Source of the DNA: Herbinix luporum
GTDB lineage: Bacteria; Bacillota; Clostridia; Lachnospirales; Lachnospiraceae
Length of the DNA: 64,000 nucleotides
Direction of reading: 5' to 3'
Assembly: GCF_900070325.1 (NCBI RefSeq)
Contig: NZ_LN879430.1
Location: 2,101,379-2,165,378 of the forward strand
Part shown: positions 18,115 to 27,667 of the stretch, one piece after another
Layout: every line of letters starts with the position of its first letter
How positions within the stretch are numbered: the stretch's first letter is position 1
Translations under genes and position numbers: made by a program
The notes under the pieces: model-generated
Told to the model about the DNA's origin: nothing
What the model saw: only the letters and a program-made list of their open reading frames with translations
Database searches by the model: none

Positions 18115-18413
18115 TAATTTTACATATTTGTTACGAACTGAAAATGTATATATGATAAGGAAATTACAGAGTCTAATAGGAGGCTATGTCATATTAAATA
18201 TCCATTATATATTATTATATATTATTACTATATCATAAAACAAGTAGTAATACTTTATTAACCATACATTAATATACTTGAATAGTTTGTTGTTTTGTAA
18301 CAAATTATTAATATATAGAGATATCCGTGACACTTTTCTGACAAAATCAACTTATATACTGGTATTGCAGATAAGGATGTGACATAGGAATTCCATAAAT
18401 CGGAGGAAATACC

Positions 18414-19310
18414 ATGAAAAAGAAATTTCTATGTAATTGTTTGATTTTGTTTGGCCTACTTCTTTTCTTTACTGTCATGCCTCAAATTATACAGTCACCC
18501 CTTAGTGTAGTTAGGGCATCAGAAGTTGAAAAGGAGAAAAATAATGAATATAGGCTTAACCTTAAATCTATTACCCTAGTAAACGGAAAATCATTTACAT
18601 TAAAAGTTTATAATCTTGAAGATGATGCTAAGGTTAGCTTTAAATCCGCTGACCCAAGCATTGCATCTGTTAATGAGAACGGAACATTTAAGGCTAATAA
18701 AGTTGGATCTACTACAATTACAGCAACAGTAAGGCGAGGTTCTAATTCTACTTCACTTACCTGTGATGTTAAGGTTGGACCACCGGCTTTTAGCGTGAAG
18801 ATGACCAGGTCCATAATTATACTGGGACAAAAACAAAGTGCATTATTAGAGGTTATAATGAAGCCCAGTAACACTGCAGAACTTGCCAAGTTTTCCAGCT
18901 TTAATTCGTCAATTGCTTCTGTTAGTTCCGGAGGCCGAGTAACAGCTAAAAGACTGGGAATGACTTATATATTTGCCGAAATAGATGCTGTTAATTTAGA
19001 CGGAAGCAAGAAATTTGCTTCCTGCAGTGTAATAGTAACTAAACCTGAAGAAGTAACTCAATTAAGAAAGTATTTTTCCAATCATTTAGAATTAAGCTTA
19101 ATATCTGAATCTGATTTGTCAGCTGCCTTGTATGAATTTTTTAATTCCAATAATACAACAGAATCAAATTCCGGTAGCGAATCATCAATCGTAGATAACT
19201 TGGATAAATTCTTAAATTTAAAGTTTAACTTGGAAAATTTAAAAAAGACTTATCAAGAAAGATTACAGCCTGTAGTAGAAATTAAATTAAGTTCCCAAGC
19301 AGGAATTTAA
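18414..19310 (+). CDS. Secreted protein with bacterial Ig-like (Big_2) domains
   Basis: This 298-aa protein has a signal peptide (KKKFLCNC, then a hydrophobic run to about residue 27, and a cleavage region near VVRASE at about 35). One clear Big_2 domain spans about residues 48-120 (SFKSADPSIASVNENGTFKANKVGSTTITATV) and a second, weaker one about 125-205 (FNSSIASVSSGGRVTAKRLGMTYIFAEI). The C-terminal 90 residues are Ser/Asn-rich then helical. The role is probably cell-surface or matrix adhesion; no enzyme motif is seen. The ATG follows CGGAGG. Confidence 0.8.
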   Translation: MKKKFLCNCLILFGLLLFFTVMPQIIQSPLSVVRASEVEKEKNNEYRLNLKSITLVNGKSFTLKVYNLEDDAKVSFKSADPSIASVNENGTFKANKVGSTTITATVRRGSNSTSLTCDVKVGPPAFSVKMTRSIIILGQKQSALLEVIMKPSNTAELAKFSSFNSSIASVSSGGRVTAKRLGMTYIFAEIDAVNLDGSKKFASCSVIVTKPEEVTQLRKYFSNHLELSLISESDLSAALYEFFNSNNTTESNSGSESSIVDNLDKFLNLKFNLENLKKTYQERLQPVVEIKLSSQAGI

Positions 19311-19330
19311 TAAAAGAATAAGAAGCAAAA

Positions 19331-19377
19331 GAGGACTGTTTCAAAAAATAAAATCTTAATTTGAGACAGCCCTCTTT
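19331..19377 (+). terminator. Intrinsic terminator
   Basis: Arms GAGGACTGTTTCAAA (19331-19345) and TTTGAGACAGCCCTC (19360-19374), then TTT. It ends the Ig-domain gene. Confidence 0.7.
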
Positions 19378-19404
19378 CTATATTATATAAACAGGAGGAA
19401 TACA

Positions 19405-19773
19405 ATGAATTTTAAATTTAACCATTATAATTTCAATGTACTGGATTTAGATAAGTCCATAAAGTTCTATGAAGAAGCCTTAGGCTTAAAGGAGGTTAGC
19501 CGTAAGGTATCAGACTCCGGTGATTTTATTTTAGTATATCTTGGAGATGGAAGTTCAGATTTTCAATTGGAGTTAACATGGCTTAGGGACTGGGATAGAT
19601 CTTATAACCTTGGTGATAATGAATTTCATCTAGCCTTTGTAACAGATGATTATGAAAATGCATATAAAAAGCATAAAGAAATGGGATGCATTTGTTACGA
19701 GAATCCAGCCATGGGTATTTATTTTATTAATGACCCCGATGGTTACTGGTTAGAAATCATTCCAAAGAAATAA
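19405..19773 (+). CDS. VOC-superfamily protein (glyoxalase I-like)
   Basis: This 122-aa protein has two beta-alpha-beta-beta-beta modules. The N-terminal HYNFNVLDLDKSIKFYEEALGL motif, the FQLELTW strand and the C-terminal YFINDPDGYWLEIIPKK motif carry the metal-binding His and Glu positions expected for lactoylglutathione lyase-type proteins (H7, E54, H75 region, E118). It is often annotated gloA in Clostridia, but glutathione is usually absent there, so the substrate is uncertain. The ATG follows AGGAGGAATACA. Monocistronic. Confidence 0.85.
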   Translation: MNFKFNHYNFNVLDLDKSIKFYEEALGLKEVSRKVSDSGDFILVYLGDGSSDFQLELTWLRDWDRSYNLGDNEFHLAFVTDDYENAYKKHKEMGCICYENPAMGIYFINDPDGYWLEIIPKK

Positions 19774-19782
19774 TACTGCCAC

Positions 19783-19827
19783 AAGCCCAAATTGGTAATT
19801 TTCTACCTTTTTTGGGCTTACTTTTTT
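19783..19827 (+). terminator. Intrinsic terminator
   Basis: AAGCCCAAA (19783-19791) pairs with TTTGGGCTT (19811-19819), followed by a T run at 19822-19827. Confidence 0.75.
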
Positions 19828-19855
19828 ATTGCCTATATATACTGTGATCTATTCA

Positions 19856-19863
19856 CATACTTA
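19856..19863 (+). promoter_or_regulatory. Possible mother-cell (sigma-E/K) -10 element
   Basis: CATACTTA, with ATATATA 14 bases upstream, resembles sigma-E/K -10 elements (CATACANT / CATAnnnTA) ahead of the first SpoIID-like paralogue. The match is imperfect. Confidence 0.25.
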
Positions 19864-19916
19864 AATATGGTTACATAAGTTATTATTAAAAATATAAAGA
19901 TTGGGGCAACAAGTAT

Positions 19917-21167
19917 ATGTATAGACACATAGTATATCCTGCCCAGATGGAGACTCAGTCCTTAGGGTATCTAAGGGTACGAACAACAACACAAAATTTG
20001 CTTCCCATAGAGGATGTTACTATTAGAATTTATTCGCCAAGTTCTCCTGATAGAGTTATCGAGGAATTTAAAACAAATAATGAAGGCCTTACCGATATGA
20101 TATCACTACCGACTCCGCCAATAAATTATAGCCTGGAGCCATCATCCATACAACCTTATTCTAATTTTGATATGCAGATATCTGCTGCCGGTTTCGAATC
20201 AGTTTATGTAGCAGATATAGAAGTTTTACCACAAGTAACCGCCTTGCAAGAAGTAACCCTTACCCCAGTGCCGGAACCCATAGAAAGATCTTATATTATT
20301 TCACCCCACACCCTATATGCCGAATATCCCCCTAAGATACCTGAACCAGAAATAAAACCAACCGGTGAAACCGGTGAAATAGTTCTTGGCAGGGTAGTTG
20401 TTCCCGAATATGTTATAGTCCATGACGGACCTCCCTCAAGTTCGGCTCAGAATTATTATGTGAAATTTCAAGATTATATTAAAAATGTGGCTTCCAGTGA
20501 AATTTATGCAACATGGCCGGAAGCATCTATATATGCCAATGTGCTTGCAATTCTTTCATTTACTTTAAATCGTGTATATACAGAATGGTATCGTAATCAA
20601 GGTTATAATTTTACCATAACCTCCTCCACTGCCTTTGACCATAAGTGGATTAATGGACGTAACATATTTGATAATATTAGTTTTATAGTGGATTCAGTCT
20701 TTGTTAATTATCTATCCAGGCCCAATATTATACAACCTATTCTTACTCAGTACTGTGACGGTAACCGTGTTCAATGTCCCGGCTGGATGACTCAATGGGG
20801 TTCAAAATCCTTAGGAGATCAAGGTTACTCTGCAATAGAAATTTTAAGACATTTTTATGGTAGCAGCATATATATCAATACAGCTACACAAGTTTCAGGT
20901 GTTCCATCCTCCTGGCCCGGCTATAACCAAGATATCGGATCAACCGGCAGTAGTGTCCGTACAATCCAAGAACAACTTAATACTATATCAGAGGCCTATC
21001 CTAGAATACCTAAGATTATAGTAGACGGTATATACGGCCCTGAAACCGCCAATGCCGTTAGAATCTTCCAAGAGATATTTAATTTACCTGTAACAGGTGT
21101 TGTTGATATAGGAACATGGTATAGAATTTCAAGAATCTATGTAGGTGTCACAGGAATGGGTGTATGA
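19917..21167 (+). CDS. SpoIID-like / peptidoglycan-binding protein, paralogue 1
   Basis: This 416-aa protein has no signal peptide or membrane segment. Residues 1-115 form an Ig-/carboxypeptidase-regulatory-like beta domain (YLRVRTTTQNLLPIEDVTIRI). Residues 180-315 carry SpoIID/LytB-like motifs: DYIKNVASSEIYATWP matches the EYLYAVIPSEM motif of the SpoIID protein at 58457-60952, and WMTQWGSKSLGDQGYSAIEI matches its GMSQNGVKSLADAGKKYDDI. Residues 335-410 are a PG_binding_1 domain (VRTIQEQLNTI ... VDGIYGPETANAVRIFQ). It is a probable spore-envelope glycan enzyme made in the mother cell; this is inference. The ATG at 19917 has only a weak upstream GGGG. Confidence 0.72.
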   Translation: MYRHIVYPAQMETQSLGYLRVRTTTQNLLPIEDVTIRIYSPSSPDRVIEEFKTNNEGLTDMISLPTPPINYSLEPSSIQPYSNFDMQISAAGFESVYVADIEVLPQVTALQEVTLTPVPEPIERSYIISPHTLYAEYPPKIPEPEIKPTGETGEIVLGRVVVPEYVIVHDGPPSSSAQNYYVKFQDYIKNVASSEIYATWPEASIYANVLAILSFTLNRVYTEWYRNQGYNFTITSSTAFDHKWINGRNIFDNISFIVDSVFVNYLSRPNIIQPILTQYCDGNRVQCPGWMTQWGSKSLGDQGYSAIEILRHFYGSSIYINTATQVSGVPSSWPGYNQDIGSTGSSVRTIQEQLNTISEAYPRIPKIIVDGIYGPETANAVRIFQEIFNLPVTGVVDIGTWYRISRIYVGVTGMGV

Positions 21168-21186
21168 TAGGATTATTATTCTAGGC

Positions 21187-21214
21187 ACCATCCGCACTCT
21201 TTAATCATATTGTA
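21187..21214 (+). promoter_or_regulatory. Candidate sigma-K promoter
   Basis: AC (21187-21188), 17 bases, then CATATTGTA (21206-21214), a full match to the sigma-K -10 CATAnnnTA with an acceptable -35 AC spacing. It lies 28 bases upstream of the second SpoIID-like gene. It is short and degenerate, so suggestive only. Confidence 0.4.
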
Positions 21215-21242
21215 TTATTGAATGATTTTTAGAGGTTAAACC

Positions 21243-22544
21243 ATGTCTTATTCTTTTTTTAATAAATATGTGAGAGATAAAAATAAAAGTATCAGGCTGT
21301 ATCCCGCACAGATGGGAACTCAAACCTTTGGTAAACTGCAAGTAAGATGTGTTACACCAAATATGGCTCCGATTGAAGGAGCTACAATTAGTATATCTTC
21401 TCCTTCTCAACCTACAGTCATCCTAGAAGAACTAACAACAAATGTATCGGGACTGACTCCTCAGATAGAACTTCCGGCCCCACCTATTGATTACAGCCTA
21501 GAACCCTCAGAGGTGCAACCCTATGCAGAGTATAATATCCGGGCCATGCAACCGGACTATACTCCTGTTAGCGTCGCTAATATACAGCTTCTTGCCCAAG
21601 TTACTGCTATCCAAGATGCTACTATGGAGCAGGCACCGGAACCGGATATCGAAGGTTCTTTATTTGTTATCCCGCCCCATACCCTATTTGGAGATTTTCC
21701 TCCTAAAATAGCAGAACCGGAAATCGTCCCTGCCGCAGAAACAGGTGAAATTGTACTAAGTCAGGTTGTAATCCCGGAGTACGTCATTGTCCATGACGGT
21801 CCCCCAACGGATGCTTCCGCAGCTAATTATTATGTAAAATTCCGAGATTATATTAAAAATGTAGCTTCCAGTGAAATCTATGCCACCTGGCCAGAATCCA
21901 CCATTCAGGCAAATGTACTGGCCATACTATCTTTTACTCTAAATCGGGTATTTACAGAATGGTACCGTAATCAGGGATTTAATTTTACTCTTACCTCCTC
22001 TACAGCTTTTGACCACAAATGGATCCCGGGACGTAATATATTTGATAATATAAGCCTTATTGTGGATTCCTTATTTGTAAATTATTTATCCAGGCCCAAT
22101 GTCAGGCAGCCTATCCTAACACAGTATTGCGACGGAAATAGAGTACAATGTCCCGGCTGGATGACCCAGTGGGGATCTAAGAATTTAGGAGATCAGGGAT
22201 ATGATGCCATAAGTATATTAAGACACTTTTACGGGGAATCAATCTTTATAAACACTGCACCTCAAGTATCAGGGGTTCCCTCTTCTTTCCCCGGTTATAA
22301 CTTGGATATCGGAGCTAGCGGTGACAATGTAAGAACAATACAAGAACAACTAAATACTATTTCAGATACCTATACACAAATTCCTAAAGTTGCCGTAACA
22401 GGTCAATATAATGAACAAACTGCTGAAGCAGTAAAGGCTTTTCAAAGTATCTTCAATCTTCCTCCTAACGGAATTGTTGACTTTCCTACTTGGTATAGCA
22501 TATCCGGTATATATGTAGCTGTTACTAGGATGGCAGAATTGTAA
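21243..22544 (+). CDS. SpoIID-like / peptidoglycan-binding protein, paralogue 2
   Basis: This 433-aa tandem copy of the preceding gene has the same order: Ig-like N-terminal domain, SpoIID-like core (DYIKNVASSEIYATWP; WMTQWGSKNLGDQGYDAISI) and C-terminal PG_binding_1. The C-terminal two thirds are near-identical, including TAFDHKW, QYCDGNRVQCPGW and LSRPN, whereas the N-terminal domains have drifted. It has about 16 extra N-terminal residues (MSYSFFNKYVRDKNKS). No secretion signal is seen. The ATG follows GAGGTTAAACC. Intact motifs in both copies argue that both are functional. Confidence 0.72.
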   Translation: MSYSFFNKYVRDKNKSIRLYPAQMGTQTFGKLQVRCVTPNMAPIEGATISISSPSQPTVILEELTTNVSGLTPQIELPAPPIDYSLEPSEVQPYAEYNIRAMQPDYTPVSVANIQLLAQVTAIQDATMEQAPEPDIEGSLFVIPPHTLFGDFPPKIAEPEIVPAAETGEIVLSQVVIPEYVIVHDGPPTDASAANYYVKFRDYIKNVASSEIYATWPESTIQANVLAILSFTLNRVFTEWYRNQGFNFTLTSSTAFDHKWIPGRNIFDNISLIVDSLFVNYLSRPNVRQPILTQYCDGNRVQCPGWMTQWGSKNLGDQGYDAISILRHFYGESIFINTAPQVSGVPSSFPGYNLDIGASGDNVRTIQEQLNTISDTYTQIPKVAVTGQYNEQTAEAVKAFQSIFNLPPNGIVDFPTWYSISGIYVAVTRMAEL

Positions 22545-22574
22545 ATTTTCTTAAAAATTTGTGCTTAATATCAA

Positions 22575-22610
22575 GAAAAAGGAGGGTAATACATACTCTC
22601 CTTTTCCTTT
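22575..22610. terminator. Bidirectional terminator
   Basis: AAAGGAG/CTCCTTT arms around a 13-nt loop, with T-rich flanks both ways, lie between the paralogue pair and the convergent deacetylase gene. Confidence 0.65.
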
Positions 22611-23501
22611 CTACCATTCAAAAATATAGGGCTCCCTATTATCTAAAGTGCCAAAATCATAACCTTTATCCTTTATCAAATCTATAATTTCCGGAAGGGT
22701 CTCTACGGTTAGCCTATTGATACCTGAATCATGCATTAATATAATAGGATGATCATAATTTTCCAGATCTTTTTCCACATTACGTCTAATGGAATATGCT
22801 GTTGGCCTTCCAACAGAATCATTGGAATCTACATTCCAATCATAACAGGCAAAGCCTCTACGTTTCATTTCATCAAGTAATACATCTTTCATTCCTTTGC
22901 TATATCCGTTATTACTTCCCCAGGGAAAACGGTATATATTTGCCCTAATTCCGGTAATTTCATAAATCTGTTGATACACTGTATTATAGTCTTCTAAAAA
23001 CCGTTCCACCGAGCAATATATTTTATCGCAAATATGTGAATATGTATGAATACCTATGGTATGCCCTTCATTGGCCATTCTTCTTAAGGCTTCTTCTCCC
23101 TCCTTTGTAATTGCACTTCCTACAATAAAAAAAGTTGCAGGTATATTATTTTCATTTAAAATATCTAATATCTCAAAAGTATTTGAACTTGGTCCATCAT
23201 CAAAGGTTAAATATGCGGTTTTCTTTTCCTTTAAATTTTTTTTAGGAGGATTATATACGGCATAAAGCTCGGGAAAAAGTGTAGTATAATCCCCATCCTT
23301 ACTAGCTTCTGAATGAACATGTAAATGCTTCTGGGCTTCCAGATTATTTTCCAACTTGGCCATTAGCATAATACTATCATCATATTTTTTTTCTAAACTT
23401 AGTTCATCCTTAGATATTTTGTTTTTATCATCATTAGATAATGCATAAACTAAAAATAGACCGAAAAATATTAATATAATAAAATATATAAACTTATTCA
23501 T
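22611..23501 (-). CDS. Polysaccharide deacetylase (NodB family)
   Basis: This 296-aa membrane-anchored or secreted CE4 enzyme removes acetyl groups from peptidoglycan or another glycan. The N-terminal hydrophobic segment (residues 3-20) is followed by a charged stalk. The NodB domain starts near residue 95 with TAYLTFDDGPSSNTF (motif 1, catalytic Asp), then GIHTYSH (motif 2, metal His pair), RFPWGSNN (motif 3), and a C-terminal ILMHDSG motif. The frame is open to 23537, but the ATG at 23501 has AGAGGGG upstream and begins the membrane anchor. It is convergent with the SpoIID-like pair. Confidence 0.9.
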   Translation of the reverse strand: MNKFIYFIILIFFGLFLVYALSNDDKNKISKDELSLEKKYDDSIMLMAKLENNLEAQKHLHVHSEASKDGDYTTLFPELYAVYNPPKKNLKEKKTAYLTFDDGPSSNTFEILDILNENNIPATFFIVGSAITKEGEEALRRMANEGHTIGIHTYSHICDKIYCSVERFLEDYNTVYQQIYEITGIRANIYRFPWGSNNGYSKGMKDVLLDEMKRRGFACYDWNVDSNDSVGRPTAYSIRRNVEKDLENYDHPIILMHDSGINRLTVETLPEIIDLIKDKGYDFGTLDNREPYIFEW

Positions 23502-23600
23502 TAAAAAATCCCCTCTTTTGCTGCTATACTTAATCATATGCAGTAAAAGAGGGGGAAATTGTATGTCCCTATACTTTTATCTTTGTTTTATTATGTAAAT

Positions 23601-24275
23601 TTAGCCTTCCAAGGCCATTTTCTTAATTTCATAAAGAGCCTGCCTAACCGGCGGGGTGATAAGAATAAGAACAGTTAAAATAGCTTCCGGTACAATATAA
23701 GAGGCGTTATAGGTTAAGGAATACAATATTACATTTTTTCCTCCTGCATACTCATGGAAATAAACTATTCCTGTTATTACATGGCAGATATATCTTCCGG
23801 TCACCCCTAAAAGATAACCCTTAATTATTCCGTATTCTGACTTGGAAAATAAGCCTGCCAGCCCCAGACATCCAAAGGCAATAGGATAATCTAAAATAGG
23901 CTGGATTAATGTTATGGCATAAGGCTTTAATATAAAATCTAATATTCCATAGGCTACCCCTGTGATTATACCGGACTTGGTTCCATACAGATAACCTATC
24001 AAACAAATAAAAAACATCCTAAACAGTGTGATAGAACCTCCAAAGGGAAGATCATATACGGTAAAAAATGATGTTACCACTGCCATTGTCATGGCCACTG
24101 AAGAAAAAGCCAATTGCTTGATATTAAACTTGTGCTCTACATTGCTAACTGTAAGTAAAACAACTAAGAGCATAACTATAATTATCAGTAGGACTATTTT
24201 TCCTGCCGTAGTAGGATAAAAACTTTGACTTTCAAGATCTCTTACTATAAAAAAATCAAATAATTTTTCAAACAC
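23601..24275 (-). CDS. thiT: Thiamine-specific ECF transporter S component ThiT
   Basis: This 224-aa membrane protein has about six hydrophobic helices. The family core is clear: PFGGSITLFRMFFICLIGYLYG, GVAYGILDFILKP and LIQPILDYPIAFGCLGLAGLF match the ThiT thiamine pocket region. It binds thiamine outside and needs the shared ECF ATPases and T protein, which are not in this window. It has an extra N-terminal helix compared with the classical protein of about 190 aa. The start codon is GTG at 24275, seven bases after GGAGG, which is itself the 3' arm of the riboswitch terminator. Confidence 0.9.
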   Translation of the reverse strand: MFEKLFDFFIVRDLESQSFYPTTAGKIVLLIIIVMLLVVLLTVSNVEHKFNIKQLAFSSVAMTMAVVTSFFTVYDLPFGGSITLFRMFFICLIGYLYGTKSGIITGVAYGILDFILKPYAITLIQPILDYPIAFGCLGLAGLFSKSEYGIIKGYLLGVTGRYICHVITGIVYFHEYAGGKNVILYSLTYNASYIVPEAILTVLILITPPVRQALYEIKKMALEG

Positions 24276-24306
24276 AAAAAAACCTCCTTTTATTTGCTAA
24301 GGAGGG
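24276..24306 (-). terminator. Riboswitch-controlled terminator overlapping the thiT ribosome site
   Basis: CCTCCTT (24305-24299) pairs with AAGGAGG (24289-24283), then TTTTTTT. The downstream arm is the thiT Shine-Dalgarno sequence, so the hairpin would both end transcription and hide the ribosome site. Confidence 0.85.
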
Positions 24307-24319
24307 GACACTTGACACT

Positions 24320-24412
24320 TGATTGCTTCCTTACGCCGGTATTACCCGGATCAAGTAGTGAGGGTCAGCATGTTATTACTAAACATGCTTCTCAGCTGTC
24401 GCTCCCCTAGCA
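24320..24412 (-). promoter_or_regulatory. TPP riboswitch (THI element)
   Basis: The minus-strand RNA contains the conserved THI blocks: GGGGAGC, GCTGAGA, ACCCTCACTACTTGATCCGG and GGTAATACCGGCGTAAGGAAGC, with a variable P3 arm GCATGTTTAGTAATAACATGC. It precedes thiT, a thiamine transporter gene, which matches function. When TPP binds, the adjoining terminator should form. Confidence 0.95.
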
Positions 24413-24512
24413 TTATTATTAATACATATGTAGTTTCCTACTCTATCATATACAATCCTTATATACTTGTCAATACGTTATATATTAATTTCAAGTAAAT
24501 TAAGTTGTTTAT

Positions 24513-24555
24513 AAAAAAGGTGCCCCATATGATGAAATATCATCTTGGGACACCA
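24513..24555 (-). terminator. Terminator of groES-groEL
   Basis: Arms GGTGTCCC and GGGGCACC around an inner ATGATATTTCATCAT stem, followed by TTTTTTA on the minus strand, 35 bases after the groEL stop. Confidence 0.8.
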
Positions 24556-24589
24556 TAAAAGATTGATTTTTCTTTGTCTTTCGGTCTGA

Positions 24590-26227
<1,638 letters not shown>

Positions 26228-26230
26228 TTA

Positions 26231-26518
26231 TTAGTCTTCTACTATTGCTACTATATCGCTCTGCTTAACGATGATAAACTCTTCTTCATCAAGCTTAACT
26301 TCTGTTCCGGCATATTTTGAATATATAACTTTATCTCCGACTTTTACTTGCATAGTAACTTCTTTACCATCAACCATGCCGCCTGGTCCAACAGCAATAA
26401 CTTCTGCCTGCTGTGGTTTTTCTTTTGCTTGACCGGGTAAAACAATTCCGGACTTTGTTGTTTCTTCTGCAACTAACTGCCTTAAAACCACCTTATCTCC
26501 TAATGGTACAAGCTTCAT
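26231..26518 (-). CDS. groES: Co-chaperonin GroES
   Basis: This 95-aa heptameric lid of the GroEL chamber begins MKLVPLGDKVVLRQL and carries the mobile loop TTKSGIVLPGQAKEKPQ and the KVGDKVIYSKYAGTEVKLDEEE core. The frame is open upstream to 26641, but the ATG at 26518 follows AAAGGAGG and matches the family start. It is the first gene of the operon. Confidence 0.98.
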   Translation of the reverse strand: MKLVPLGDKVVLRQLVAEETTKSGIVLPGQAKEKPQQAEVIAVGPGGMVDGKEVTMQVKVGDKVIYSKYAGTEVKLDEEEFIIVKQSDIVAIVED

Positions 26519-26634
26519 TTCATATTCCTCCTTTAAATTATTACATGTGAAATAACACCTTGTCATAATAAAATTTATATATTTACATTTTGTGTTATTT
26601 CCACTATGTATTATTAACCAAATTTTGAGAATTA

Positions 26635-26661
26635 TTAGCACTCTTGCCTGTTGAGTGCTAA
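26635..26661. promoter_or_regulatory. CIRCE operator (HrcA binding site)
   Basis: A perfect inverted repeat TTAGCACTC-N9-GAGTGCTAA, the HrcA operator of heat-shock operons, lies in the groES 5' region. Confidence 0.97.
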
Positions 26662-26673
26662 CTGATAGTTAAT

Positions 26674-26702
26674 ATATTAGTAAATTTACTTTTAATATGC
26701 AA
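26674..26702 (-). promoter_or_regulatory. Promoter of groES-groEL
   Basis: Minus-strand TTGCAT (26702-26697), a 17-bp spacer and TAATAT (26679-26674), directly upstream of CIRCE, so HrcA would block initiation or early elongation. Confidence 0.7.
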
Positions 26703-26832
26703 CTTCACATCTAATAAAATTTGGCATATTATTCATCGTTTTCTCCCGCTTACTCTTAATATCTCATTTTTTCTCATCTTTTCTAATTTTATCTGTCTGA
26801 GCATATATAAAACTTAATATAATAGTGCAAAT

Positions 26833-26868
26833 AAGAAGAGTTATCACCCTATGGCAATAACTCTTCTT
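26833..26868. terminator. Terminator-like hairpin after the DUF6062 gene
   Basis: AAGAAGAGTTAT pairs perfectly with ATAACTCTTCTT. It lies about 80 bases past the DUF6062 stop and about 130 upstream of the groES promoter, followed by TTATTT on the minus strand. Nothing else was seen in this gap of about 290 bases. Confidence 0.6.
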
Positions 26869-26950
26869 ATTCCCATATACTACTTCTAGTATATTAAGAA
26901 TTAGAAACTCTATACCAAAACCGGTATTATTATTCTAATAAAATATCCAT

Positions 26951-27667
26951 CTAAATGATACTATTAGTCTTCGTAATTGCTCTTGGTAATGCATCCTTTG
27001 AATTTTTCCATGGTTCATTAGCATAACGATAATCAAATTTATTAATAAACCATTCTAAATCATCTCTGACCCTTTTCATATTCTCAATATATAATAAGTT
27101 CAAATCATCGGTAAAGGATTTAAGTTGGCTACCGCTTAAATGCTTAGGAGCTACTTTATAAAGTAAAGCATAATGATCATTACAAAATCCTTGACAAGCT
27201 TTAAACTTTTGCCTAAATTCTTCTTCATGACGATATAAATAAAATACTGTGGCTATATAACGTTCAAAAGTCCGATTAATCATTTCACATATATAGCAGG
27301 AGCTATTAAGCTTCTCCATATAGGATACAACACCTAGACTGGACCCCTGCTTTTTAAACAAAGAAGGTGCTGCTATTTTTGTACTACTGGCGGATTGTTT
27401 CTCAACATCCTTAATTACTCTATCCATATGACTTTTTAAAATTAGAGCTAATCCAAGACGGTTCTGATTCTTATATAAAAGTTCCATATGACTTTTACAA
27501 AAACCCAACCTTGAAGTTTCACCACGGACATCATCTTCCATATAACTAGGTCCCATGGTAAAATCAATTGCCTTTTCTTCTAATTCTTTTCTCATATTAC
27601 AAACCGGACATTCTGAAACCTTATCAAATGCTTCATTCACAGGTATAGTATGCAATTTTTCCTTCAA
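26951..27667 (-). CDS. DUF6062 family protein with two Cys/His repeats
   Basis: This 238-aa cytosolic protein has unknown function. It has two similar halves: CPVCNMRKELEEKA followed by LGFCKSHMELLYKNQNRLG, and CYICEMINRTFERYIAT followed by CQGFCNDHYALLYKVA. Each half has C-x2-C and C-x3-H, which looks like a duplicated metal-binding module. The start is TTG at 27667, immediately after the upstream DUF2225 stop, with AGAGGGAAG as ribosome site; no ATG occurs before the first CxxC. It is translationally coupled with DUF2225. Confidence 0.75.
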   Translation of the reverse strand: MKEKLHTIPVNEAFDKVSECPVCNMRKELEEKAIDFTMGPSYMEDDVRGETSRLGFCKSHMELLYKNQNRLGLALILKSHMDRVIKDVEKQSASSTKIAAPSLFKKQGSSLGVVSYMEKLNSSCYICEMINRTFERYIATVFYLYRHEEEFRQKFKACQGFCNDHYALLYKVAPKHLSGSQLKSFTDDLNLLYIENMKRVRDDLEWFINKFDYRYANEPWKNSKDALPRAITKTNSII

